A stretch of 64,000 nt of DNA. Source: Bdellovibrionota bacterium (GTDB lineage: Bacteria; Bdellovibrionota; Bdellovibrionia; Bdellovibrionales; Bdellovibrionaceae). The notes below the pieces were generated by a model. It ran no database searches and was not told the origin of the DNA. It saw only the letters and a list, made by a program, of their open reading frames with translations. Below, one piece after another: positions 1-7,599 of this stretch; position 1 is the stretch's first letter, and the number at the start of each line of letters is the position of its first letter. The position numbers were made by a program, and so were the translations under genes. Location: assembly GCA_963170155.1 (NCBI GenBank), contig CAUJGP010000015.1, positions 124,001 to 188,000 of the forward strand, written 5' to 3'.

Positions 1-1198
1 GAATCAAATAGCCTTGTCTTGTAGACAAAGGAGCATCTTCTCGAATTGTTTTTAAAATTCGATCCGACTGCTCCTGAAAGAGTTGTCCTTGATGGGGAGC
101 CATTCGCAGAGTCCAGCCCTCTTGTTGCGCCATCGCCAGAACGGATAAAGATCCTTGCGTCGCTTGAGCCAGAGATAAGAGATCCCGAGCTTGACTCTGG
201 GGTGTGACCAAACGACTCATGCGCCGCTCAATATCTCCAATTTGAGCTAATCTTTTACGAAGCTCTTTAAGCTCGTTCAAGCGGACTCTCCATCTCTCCA
301 CCTGATTCAATCGCGTCTCTAAAATGTCTGGATCTCGGAGCGGAAAAGCCAGCCATTGCCTTAACAACCGCCCTCCCGCCGACGTTTGTGTACGATTTAA
401 AGCTCTAAATAAACTTCCTTTACTTTCGCCTTTATAAGTCTCATACACTTCCAGATGTCTCAGCGTCGTTGGAGAAAGAATCAAGCGCTGCTGCCACTCT
501 CTTTTTTCAAAGGTATTTAAAATAGCGAGGGTCTCCTCATTCCCTAAGCTACGAATATAAGAACGTAACAAAGAACAAGCGATAGGTTCTTGCTCTTGTT
601 CCACCAATAGGTCATCATGAACCGAAAGACTGAGAAAGAGATTTTGGTTTTTCCAGTGACTCAAATCGCCACTCTTCACCACTAATTCCGCCACAGGTAA
701 AACATGGAGGAGTTGATGCCAACGTTCAGAATCTTTGGAGTGAAAATAAAAAGCCTCTCCGGTTGTTGAATCGACAAAAGCCATAAATGGCCCTTCAACA
801 CAAGCCATATAATGAGACTCAGTGGCTTCGAGCGTGTCACTGTCAAACACCATTCCGGGAGTCAGGATACGAGTGACTGCTCGCTTTACAATGCCCTTCG
901 CCATCTTAGCATCTTCCACTTGATCACAAATAGCCACTTTATGACCACACGACAGAAGCTTATTGATATGAGCCGCAATGGAGTGATGAGGAACCCCGCA
1001 CATCGGAGTTTCATCTAAGGCTTTCTTGTTCCGAGACGTCAAAGCAATCCCCAAAAGAGGAGCTGCCGTCACCGCATCGTCAAAAAACATTTCAAAGAAA
1101 TCTCCCATCCGGAAAAAAAGAATCTTATCGGCATGGGCGGATTTAATTTCCCAATACTGCTTCATCAAGGGAGTTGAGGTATCTTTTGCTTTTGTCAT
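1..1198 (-). CDS. mutS: DNA mismatch repair protein MutS, N-terminal part (3' end outside window)
   Basis: About 399 N-terminal residues are visible; full MutS is about 850, so the core and ATPase domains lie beyond base 1. The mismatch-binding Phe-x-Glu motif is in the GDFFEMF segment near residue 35, followed by the usual start of domain I (RNKK...PMCGVPHHS) and, further on, the FRALNRTQTSAGGRLLR clamp/core segment. MutS dimers scan DNA for mispairs and recruit MutL. I place the start at the ATG at 1198, which begins MTKAKDTSTPLMKQYWE. The frame stays open about 20 codons upstream without a better start, and no clear ribosome binding site is seen. The gene follows the M16 pair on the same strand after 66 bases, so co-transcription is possible. 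The identification is firm. Confidence 0.95.
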   Translation of the reverse strand, partial: MTKAKDTSTPLMKQYWEIKSAHADKILFFRMGDFFEMFFDDAVTAAPLLGIALTSRNKKALDETPMCGVPHHSIAAHINKLLSCGHKVAICDQVEDAKMAKGIVKRAVTRILTPGMVFDSDTLEATESHYMACVEGPFMAFVDSTTGEAFYFHSKDSERWHQLLHVLPVAELVVKSGDLSHWKNQNLFLSLSVHDDLLVEQEQEPIACSLLRSYIRSLGNEETLAILNTFEKREWQQRLILSPTTLRHLEVYETYKGESKGSLFRALNRTQTSAGGRLLRQWLAFPLRDPDILETRLNQVERWRVRLNELKELRKRLAQIGDIERRMSRLVTPQSQARDLLSLAQATQGSLSVLAMAQQEGWTLRMAPHQGQLFQEQSDRILKTIREDAPLSTRQGYLI

Positions 1199-1264
1199 GG
1201 GTAAGGGGATAATCAACTTAAAGCGAGAATTCACCCATCGACTTACAACGTCATAGGAATAATC

Positions 1265-2677
1265 CTAAAGCTTTTGGATAGCTCCCAGTTTCTTAAGTTG
1301 CCCCTCAATCTGAGACGCATCTCCATAAACCACGATCCCCAATTGCTCCGGCTTGAAATAAGTCTTCAAAAGACCATTCACTTGAGGGAGAGTTAAAGCT
1401 TTCACATTTGTCACGAATTGAGTGAGATAACTCTCATCAATGCCATAAAATCTCAAAGCCAACATCTGATAAGCCAGAGCCTCGGTCGTCTCAACAGCTC
1501 GTGGAAACTGGCCAATGAGTGTGGATTTAGAGGCCTCTAATTCTTCTTGCGTAATTCCTTTTTGCGAAAAATCACGATAAACTTCCAAAGATGAAGAAAT
1601 CGCTTCACCCACCTTATCGTTCCGCGTAAATGTATCGATCATAAAAGGCCCTATGAACTTTCGAGCGTCAAAAGAAGATGAAACTCCATAAGTTAAACCC
1701 AAATCATCTCTCACACGCTGATTCAATCGGCTGGCAAAAGCACCGCCCAAGACCATATTGGCAGCACGGAGAGCCATGAAGTCCGGATGAGTCCGATTAA
1801 TGAACAAGTGCCCCATGCGAATTTGGGTTTGAACTAAACCCTTTTTATTTTTAAGAAAAATCCCGGACGTATTGTTTTGAACGTCTTTTGCGACTATGGC
1901 CGGTGGCTGGCGATCTGAAACCCAAGTGGAAAACTTCGTTCTGACCTGTTGAATGAAAAGATCGTCAAAATCCCCTACCACGGCCACTCTGATATTTTTA
2001 GGAATAAAATATTTTTGATAATGAGCGACAACATCCTTACGCTGGATTTTAGATAAACTTGTCAACTCTCCCATAGTTGGACGTGCATAAGGATGATTTT
2101 GAAATAAAACTTTTGACATCAATCGATCTGCGAATTGATCAGGATCATCTTCCATCTTGTGAAGCACCCCAAGAATTTGTTTCTTCACTCGATCTAATTC
2201 TTTTTGTTCAAATTGAGGCATCAATAGGATTTCAAGAAAAGAATCCAATAAATGATACTTGGTATAAGATAAGCCTTTAATAGACATGTGAGTGAAGTCA
2301 TACCCTGGCTGAATAGATAACGAGGCTCCTAAACTTTCCAACTGTTCTGCAATCTCAGCACTGGAATGTTTTTTAGATCCTTCATCCAAAAGACTCGCTG
2401 TTAAATAAGATAAACCTGAGAGATCTTTTGAGTCATCAATAGCTCCGCTACTGACAAAAGCCATGATATTAATACGCGGCAAGCTGCTGTCGCGAATAAA
2501 AAGAAGCTTTAAACCATTATTCAATTCAACTTCTTGCTTTTCAGGCAGTCGTACTCCCTCCGAAAAAGCAGATGCACTGTCCTGCTTTTGTGCTGAATGA
2601 CAGCCTGACAAGAGACTCCCCGCCACAACAAAACACCCCATGATCTCCCAGCCCATTAAACTTCTTAGTATCCTCAT
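1265..2677 (-). CDS. M16-family peptidase-like lipoprotein lacking the zinc motif (inactive partner subunit)
   Basis: A 470-residue protein with a signal peptide ending in the lipobox LLSGC (Cys26), so it is probably a lipoprotein. The body follows the insulinase/M16 two-lobe pattern, including the C-terminal 'R-x-x-LGLTYGVSSSFD' substrate-binding segment near residue 345. Where active members have HxxEH, this one has a HSSAEIAEQLESLGA helix with no inverted zinc motif. In paired bacterial M16 enzymes one subunit carries the catalytic site and the other only the binding site; this is the second type. The ATG at 2677 is chosen because AGGAGAGG lies just upstream. That start follows the stop of the active M16 gene by one base, so the two are almost certainly co-translated and form a heterodimer (inference). 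The site is probably periplasmic. Confidence 0.85.
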   Translation of the reverse strand: MRILRSLMGWEIMGCFVVAGSLLSGCHSAQKQDSASAFSEGVRLPEKQEVELNNGLKLLFIRDSSLPRINIMAFVSSGAIDDSKDLSGLSYLTASLLDEGSKKHSSAEIAEQLESLGASLSIQPGYDFTHMSIKGLSYTKYHLLDSFLEILLMPQFEQKELDRVKKQILGVLHKMEDDPDQFADRLMSKVLFQNHPYARPTMGELTSLSKIQRKDVVAHYQKYFIPKNIRVAVVGDFDDLFIQQVRTKFSTWVSDRQPPAIVAKDVQNNTSGIFLKNKKGLVQTQIRMGHLFINRTHPDFMALRAANMVLGGAFASRLNQRVRDDLGLTYGVSSSFDARKFIGPFMIDTFTRNDKVGEAISSSLEVYRDFSQKGITQEELEASKSTLIGQFPRAVETTEALAYQMLALRFYGIDESYLTQFVTNVKALTLPQVNGLLKTYFKPEQLGIVVYGDASQIEGQLKKLGAIQKL

Positions 2678-2678
2678 T

Positions 2679-4130
2679 TTATTTCCTCTCCTTGACGGGA
2701 GCATCCACTGTGATCAAAACTCCTCCACTCTTGACTAAATAACTCTGAACACGCTTTAAATCATCCAAGGTCACCTTGAGATAACGATCAATGTCGCGGA
2801 AAAATTCTCGATAATCGCCAAAAAGAACTTCATTCATGGCCAGTAATTTAGCTTTACCATCATTCGTTTTAAGAGCTTCAACATAGTCGCTTAAAATCAT
2901 ATTCTTCGCTTTAACCAACTCTTCTTCTTTCAGGGTGTGCTTTAGAAACTTTTCTAATTCAGACTCAAGAGCTGATTTCAAGGCTCGTGCTTTCACACCG
3001 GGCTTGGCGACGGCCTGCACATAAAAAATGCCAGAGTCCTGCATGGTATAGTGGCCACTTCCTGCTGACAAAGCGATTTGCTGGCGATAAACAAGTTCTT
3101 GGAAAAGATGAGATGACTTGCCTTGACCCCAAATAGCACTCAACAAATCAAGAGCGTAAGCATCATCAACACCACTTTTAATAGTGCGAGCGCCCCACAT
3201 CAATTCGGGAGAATTAACAGGAAAAGAGACTCCTTCTTCGACTCTTTGTGCCGAACCTTGCACGGGTTGATTTTGGCGCTGAGGTCGTGGAAGACTTTTG
3301 ATGGATCCATAATAACGCTGAATCCACTTTTTTGTCGTAGCCACATCAAAATCTCCGACAATAACCACCACAGCATTCGAAGGAATGTACCATTTTTTAT
3401 AAAAACGATTTAACTTTTCAATATTGAAATTGTTAATATCATCCATCGTTCCAATCACGGGAAGCGCGTATTTGAAGCCTTTGAATACAAGGCCATTGAG
3501 TTTTTCCCAAACCAATCCACCTGGATTATTATCCACTCTCATTCGCCGCTCTTCTTTAACCACTTCTCTTTCTTTTTGAAATTCCTCATCCACGATATGC
3601 AAGTTTTGCATACGATCGGACTCCATATCCATGATCAATTCCAACTTTGAACTGGGGAGAATTTCAAAATACCCCGTGTAATCTTGATTCGTAAAAGCAT
3701 TATTCACAATGCCATTGGCTTGAAGAATACGGTCAAACTCTTTATTTGGATAACGAGGCGTCCCTTTAAACATCATGTGTTCAAACAGATGCGCCAACCC
3801 TGATTCACCAGGGAGTTCATCTTTGGCTCCCACTCGAAACCATGTATGATAAGAGACAAGGGGAATGGATTTTTGAGAGTGCAATAAAAACTCCATTCCA
3901 TTAGACAGAGTCACTCGCTCCACTTCAAAATCTAACTTGATGCTTTTCGGGCTCTCGTTTTTGCGGATTCCAACAAGAGCCCCCATCTCTCCGCTCTCTT
4001 TTTCAGCTCCACTCAAAGAGGCACCTGTGACTAAATCCTTTCCGCTCGCCGAAGGAGAGGTTCTTGCTGTCTCAATAGCATGGCCCGGAGGAGATAAAAA
4101 AAATAACGAAAAGACAACCTCTAAAAACAT
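2679..4130 (-). CDS. Zinc-dependent M16 (insulinase/pitrilysin family) peptidase, active subunit
   Basis: 483 residues. The inverted zinc motif HLFEH (residues about 114-118, in GLAHLFEHMMFKGT) and the downstream EREVVKEER segment supplying the third ligand are both present, so this subunit should be catalytic. The family degrades peptides and signal sequences in a clamshell chamber. An N-terminal hydrophobic stretch (MFLEVVFSLFFLSPPGHA) looks like a cleavable signal peptide, placing it in the periplasm. I take the ATG at 4130, seven bases after GGAGG; an upstream in-frame ATG at 4178 has no such site. The gene is followed directly by the inactive M16 paralogue. About 80 residues of low-complexity Ser/Gly/Glu sequence separate the signal peptide from the M16 core. 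Confidence 0.9.
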   Translation of the reverse strand: MFLEVVFSLFFLSPPGHAIETARTSPSASGKDLVTGASLSGAEKESGEMGALVGIRKNESPKSIKLDFEVERVTLSNGMEFLLHSQKSIPLVSYHTWFRVGAKDELPGESGLAHLFEHMMFKGTPRYPNKEFDRILQANGIVNNAFTNQDYTGYFEILPSSKLELIMDMESDRMQNLHIVDEEFQKEREVVKEERRMRVDNNPGGLVWEKLNGLVFKGFKYALPVIGTMDDINNFNIEKLNRFYKKWYIPSNAVVVIVGDFDVATTKKWIQRYYGSIKSLPRPQRQNQPVQGSAQRVEEGVSFPVNSPELMWGARTIKSGVDDAYALDLLSAIWGQGKSSHLFQELVYRQQIALSAGSGHYTMQDSGIFYVQAVAKPGVKARALKSALESELEKFLKHTLKEEELVKAKNMILSDYVEALKTNDGKAKLLAMNEVLFGDYREFFRDIDRYLKVTLDDLKRVQSYLVKSGGVLITVDAPVKERK

Positions 4131-4312
4131 AAACAAATCCTCCCAAAACAATAAGCAGGAACCCAAGAGACCCCTCAAAGGGACTTCTTTTTTCTCAATT
4201 TTGTGGCACTAACTGATTACTAAAGCCTCAGATTCAAAGCCTAAAAGCACAACTCTTTACGCTCTGCATGTCAGAAATACTTTTTTATCAATGCCCACTT
4301 TCTAAACTAAAC

Positions 4313-4786
4313 TTATTGATTATGATAAGGAAGACCTTTGATGATCGTAAAGGCCCTATAAACTTGCTCCAGCAAAACTGTTTGTGCAACAAGGTGGTTC
4401 AAGGTCCACGGCCCCATTTGCAAGATCACTTTAGCTCGCATCTTAACCTCGTCACTCACTCCATACGCTCCCCCAACCATAAAAACAATCCTCTTGTAAG
4501 ATTGAGAAAGCCCCTCTCTCTCCACCCACTGTGCAAACTGAAGAGAAGACCAGTTTTTACCTCCTTCATCCAAAAGGACAACGAGATCCTCTGGCTTGAG
4601 GTATTTTAAAAGTTGTTCGGATTCTTTTTTCTTTTTTTCTGTGGCCTGGGCCCGATCCATTTTAGGAGCTTTTAAAGCTTCGATTTCAAATGAAACAAAA
4701 TAGTTTATTTTTTTTAAATACAGTTCTTTAAGCTCTTGAAACCATTTTTCTTTATTTGAAGTTATCGTTAATAAAACGATTTTCAC
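4313..4786 (-). CDS. rlmH: 23S rRNA (pseudouridine1915-N3)-methyltransferase RlmH
   Basis: 157 residues, the usual RlmH length. The SPOUT-fold signatures are clear: LVVLLDEGGKNWSS at mid-length, VFMVGGAYGVSDEV for the SAM-binding knot, and the invariant C-terminus ending GLPYHNQ. RlmH methylates N3 of pseudouridine 1915 in helix 69 of 23S rRNA, using SAM, on assembled 70S ribosomes. It starts at the ATG at 4786. It lies between the lipoprotein gene (30 bases upstream on the same strand) and the M16 pair (182 bases downstream). Nothing is unusual apart from an extended Lys-rich segment (EKKKKESEQ) in the middle. Confidence 0.95.
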   Translation of the reverse strand: MKIVLLTITSNKEKWFQELKELYLKKINYFVSFEIEALKAPKMDRAQATEKKKKESEQLLKYLKPEDLVVLLDEGGKNWSSLQFAQWVEREGLSQSYKRIVFMVGGAYGVSDEVKMRAKVILQMGPWTLNHLVAQTVLLEQVYRAFTIIKGLPYHNQ

Positions 4787-4816
4787 AAGAACCCCGCCCT
4801 TCCATGAATAATAGCC

Positions 4817-5491
4817 TTAAGGGACTACGCGAATTCTAAATGTAGATTTAACACGATAATACTTTTCGTTTTCCGCACCTTCATTGGTTAATTCTGAAGC
4901 CTTAACAGTCAACTCTCCTGACGCTGAAATTTCAGGGCGATCGGGGTTTGCTAAAGAGAGCGGACATGCAATTCGACACCTTGGATTGCTTGTAATCGTA
5001 CCTGGAGCCATAAACATACCTCCTAAAAAAAGATTTTTCTTACGAATTTCATTTTCCGTAGGGTCAGCAGAAGTCACAGCAGGAACACGAACTCCAATCG
5101 CCTCTTCAGATTCAAAAAAACTATTAAGATACTGCGTTAACTCGCAAGAACTTTCGCCCCCTTGCAATCCAACCCCAGTAAATCGAATCTTAGCCTGGTG
5201 AACGATAAGCTTCGTATTCTTCTTCCACTGCATACTCATTCGATTAAATAAAACAACGGGGCCTCGAATTGCGGGATCGACCACTCCTCCGCCAGTCTCA
5301 TTATTAATTCCTTCGATGATTTGATCACAACTATAAGCATTCAACTCTAAAACCAAAGTTTCAGTAGGAACTATTTTAAGCACAAGGTCATCTTGTGGTT
5401 TTTTGCCGCAAGACCCTACCGCCACGAGCAGCAAAATACCACCCAATCCCTGGGCAAGTTTCATAAAACACTTCTTTTTAGAATGTTTCAT
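4817..5491 (-). CDS. Predicted lipoprotein of unknown function
   Basis: 224 residues. A basic N-terminus and hydrophobic stretch end in the lipobox AVGSC (Cys28), followed by GKKPQDD, so the mature protein should be lipid-anchored. There are several cysteines (CDQIIEG, SSCELTQYL, CRIACPLS) that could form disulfides in the periplasm. I recognise no family. It starts the minus-strand run leading to rlmH, 30 bases downstream, which may only reflect compact packing. The 329 bases between it and metG (5492-5820) hold both divergent promoters, but I can point to no confident boxes there. Confidence 0.7.
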   Translation of the reverse strand: MKHSKKKCFMKLAQGLGGILLLVAVGSCGKKPQDDLVLKIVPTETLVLELNAYSCDQIIEGINNETGGGVVDPAIRGPVVLFNRMSMQWKKNTKLIVHQAKIRFTGVGLQGGESSCELTQYLNSFFESEEAIGVRVPAVTSADPTENEIRKKNLFLGGMFMAPGTITSNPRCRIACPLSLANPDRPEISASGELTVKASELTNEGAENEKYYRVKSTFRIRVVP

Positions 5492-5820
5492 AATGTAACT
5501 CTCTCCTTAAAGACCCTTTATTTGAGCTTCTCACAATCTATTTTAGTCTGGAGCTTCAAGAGACTCAACCCAAGGCCAAAGTATTTTTTAAAACCCGACG
5601 AAAGCAGAGGCTTAAACACCTTTGTTTCTCTTTGCGTTTCAAAACGAGCCACCCTCTGACCACACAACCTCATTCATAATAACAACAACTGGTACAAATA
5701 AAATTCGCGGAGCACCATATCTCTTTTTGAAAATACTTTTACACCTATTTGATTTTATTTTTCTCTAGGGCTATGAAAGTAAAAGCCCTCTCTTTAATTT
5801 TAAAAAGGATGAATTGAATT

Positions 5821-7458
5821 ATGGCTGAACCACGTCGCATTGTTGTCACCGCTGCACTTCCCTACGCTAACGGAAAAATTCATTTAGGTCATCTTGTGGA
5901 ATACCTTCAAGTGGATTTTTGGACACGTTTCCAGAAAATGCGTGGGCATGAGTGCCTTTACATTTGTGCTGACGATACCCATGGAACCCCTATTATGGTG
6001 CGCGCTCGCCAAGAAGGTCGCAGTCCTGAAGATCTCATTGCTCAGTCTTTAGAAGAACACCAACAAGATTTTCACGACTTCCTGATTGAATTTGACCATT
6101 ACGGATCCACCCACAGTGAAGAAAACAAAACCCTTGTCTCTGAAATCTTCAATACTGTTAAAGAAAAAGGCCATATCCGCTCCAAACTTATTGAACAGCT
6201 TTATTGCGAGCACGATAAAATGTTTTTACCTGACCGCTTTGTCAAAGGAACATGCCCTCGGTGTGGCTCCACCGAACAATACGGTGACTCTTGCGATAAA
6301 TGTAGTGCCACCTATTCTCCAATGGAGCTTAAGGATGCCCAATGCTCTCTCTGCGGCACTAAACCTACGATCAAAAGCTCAGAACATTTGCTTTTTCAAC
6401 TTCAGCACTTTCAAGACTTTTTAAAAGAATGGGTGCCGCAACACACACAACCAGAGATTGCAAGAAAGATGTCTGAATGGCTGGAGCAAGATTTAAGAGA
6501 ATGGGATATTTCCCGCGACGAACCCTACTTTGGCTTTAAAATTCCCGGCTACGACGACAAATACTTCTATGTCTGGGTGGACGCGCCCGTTGGATATATT
6601 TCATCAACCTGGCAATGGTGCCAAAAAAAGGGCAAAAAACTAGAGGACTACTGGCAACACAAAAAAGCTGAAATTTTTCACTGTATCGGAAAAGATATTG
6701 TTTACTTTCATGCTCTCTTTTGGCCCGCCCTGCTCAGCGAATCTCGTTTCAAAACTCCTTCTGCCATTTGGGTCCATGGGATGCTCACCATCAATGGTGA
6801 AAAAATGAGTAAATCAAAGGGAACCTTTATCAGCGCCCGCACTTATTTAAATCACCTCTCCCCTGAGCACTTGCGCTATTATTATGCCTGCAAACTCTCC
6901 AGCAGCATTGATGATCTCGATTTAAATTTAGAGGATTTCACACAACGGGTGAATAGTGACCTCATTGGAAAAATAACTAATCTTGGATCGCGGGGAGCCC
7001 AACTTCTCTCCAAAAAAATGGATGGAGTTCTTGGTACGCCCTCTGCTGAAGGCCTCGATTTGATTCGTTATGCCCAAAAACAGTCTGAAACGATCGCCGC
7101 TCATTATGAAGCCAGGGATTTTTCAAAAGCCATTAATGAAATTAGAGCGATCGCTGACAAAGCGAACAAATACTTTGATGAAAAAGCACCCTGGAAAACT
7201 CTAGAGTCACACCCTCAAGAAACTAAGGAGATCATTAGTACAATCTTAAATATTTTTCGAATCCTCAGTATTTACCTCAAACCCATTCTTCCTCATTATG
7301 TCAGCCGAGTTGAAAAGCTTTTCGGTGAATCCAATTATTCATGGTATCATGTTGCACAAACTTTAGAAAATGTTCGATTGAATGAATACGAACATCTCAG
7401 TTCTCGTATTGACCCTGTCAAAGTAAAAGCAATTCTAGAAGAAACAAAGAAGACGTGA
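5821..7458 (+). CDS. metG: Methionyl-tRNA synthetase
   Basis: 545 residues. Class I signatures are present: HLGH near residues 21-24 (within ALPYANGKIHLGH) and KMSKS near 329-333. The four-cysteine-pair zinc insert, CPRCG...CDKC...CSLCG, lies around residues 143-175, so this is the two-knuckle MetG type. The C-terminal region is the anticodon-binding helical bundle. There is no tRNA-binding (EMAP/Trbp111) extension, which some MetGs carry. It charges tRNA-Met with methionine in the cytoplasm. The ATG at 5821 is preceded by AAAAGGATG, a moderate Shine-Dalgarno. A hairpin immediately follows the stop, so the gene is probably monocistronic. Confidence 0.97.
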   Translation: MAEPRRIVVTAALPYANGKIHLGHLVEYLQVDFWTRFQKMRGHECLYICADDTHGTPIMVRARQEGRSPEDLIAQSLEEHQQDFHDFLIEFDHYGSTHSEENKTLVSEIFNTVKEKGHIRSKLIEQLYCEHDKMFLPDRFVKGTCPRCGSTEQYGDSCDKCSATYSPMELKDAQCSLCGTKPTIKSSEHLLFQLQHFQDFLKEWVPQHTQPEIARKMSEWLEQDLREWDISRDEPYFGFKIPGYDDKYFYVWVDAPVGYISSTWQWCQKKGKKLEDYWQHKKAEIFHCIGKDIVYFHALFWPALLSESRFKTPSAIWVHGMLTINGEKMSKSKGTFISARTYLNHLSPEHLRYYYACKLSSSIDDLDLNLEDFTQRVNSDLIGKITNLGSRGAQLLSKKMDGVLGTPSAEGLDLIRYAQKQSETIAAHYEARDFSKAINEIRAIADKANKYFDEKAPWKTLESHPQETKEIISTILNIFRILSIYLKPILPHYVSRVEKLFGESNYSWYHVAQTLENVRLNEYEHLSSRIDPVKVKAILEETKKT

Positions 7459-7484
7459 GAGTTGCATGTATCTTATGCACTCTC
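7457..7484 (+). terminator. Hairpin at the metG stop, probable terminator
   Basis: GAGAGTTGCAT (7457-7467) pairs with ATGCACTCTC (7475-7484) with one bulged base and a seven-base loop. It overlaps the last base of the metG stop codon. The downstream T-tract is weak, so the efficiency is uncertain. Confidence 0.55.
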
Positions 7485-7511
7485 CAAACATTCTTACTTT
7501 AACTTTAAGTT

Positions 7512-7540
7512 TTGACATTGCTCCTGTTTTTTCTTATGGT
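7512..7540 (+). promoter_or_regulatory. Sigma-70-like promoter for the membrane pyrophosphatase gene
   Basis: A perfect -35 TTGACA (7512-7517) is followed after 17 bases by TATGGT (7535-7540, 4 of 6 match). This predicts a leader of roughly 50 bases before the ATG at 7600. Read by eye only. Confidence 0.55.
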
Positions 7541-7599
7541 TCCTGCTCCATAAAAAACAAATAACATATAACAAAACGGTATAAGAATATGAGGTTGAC

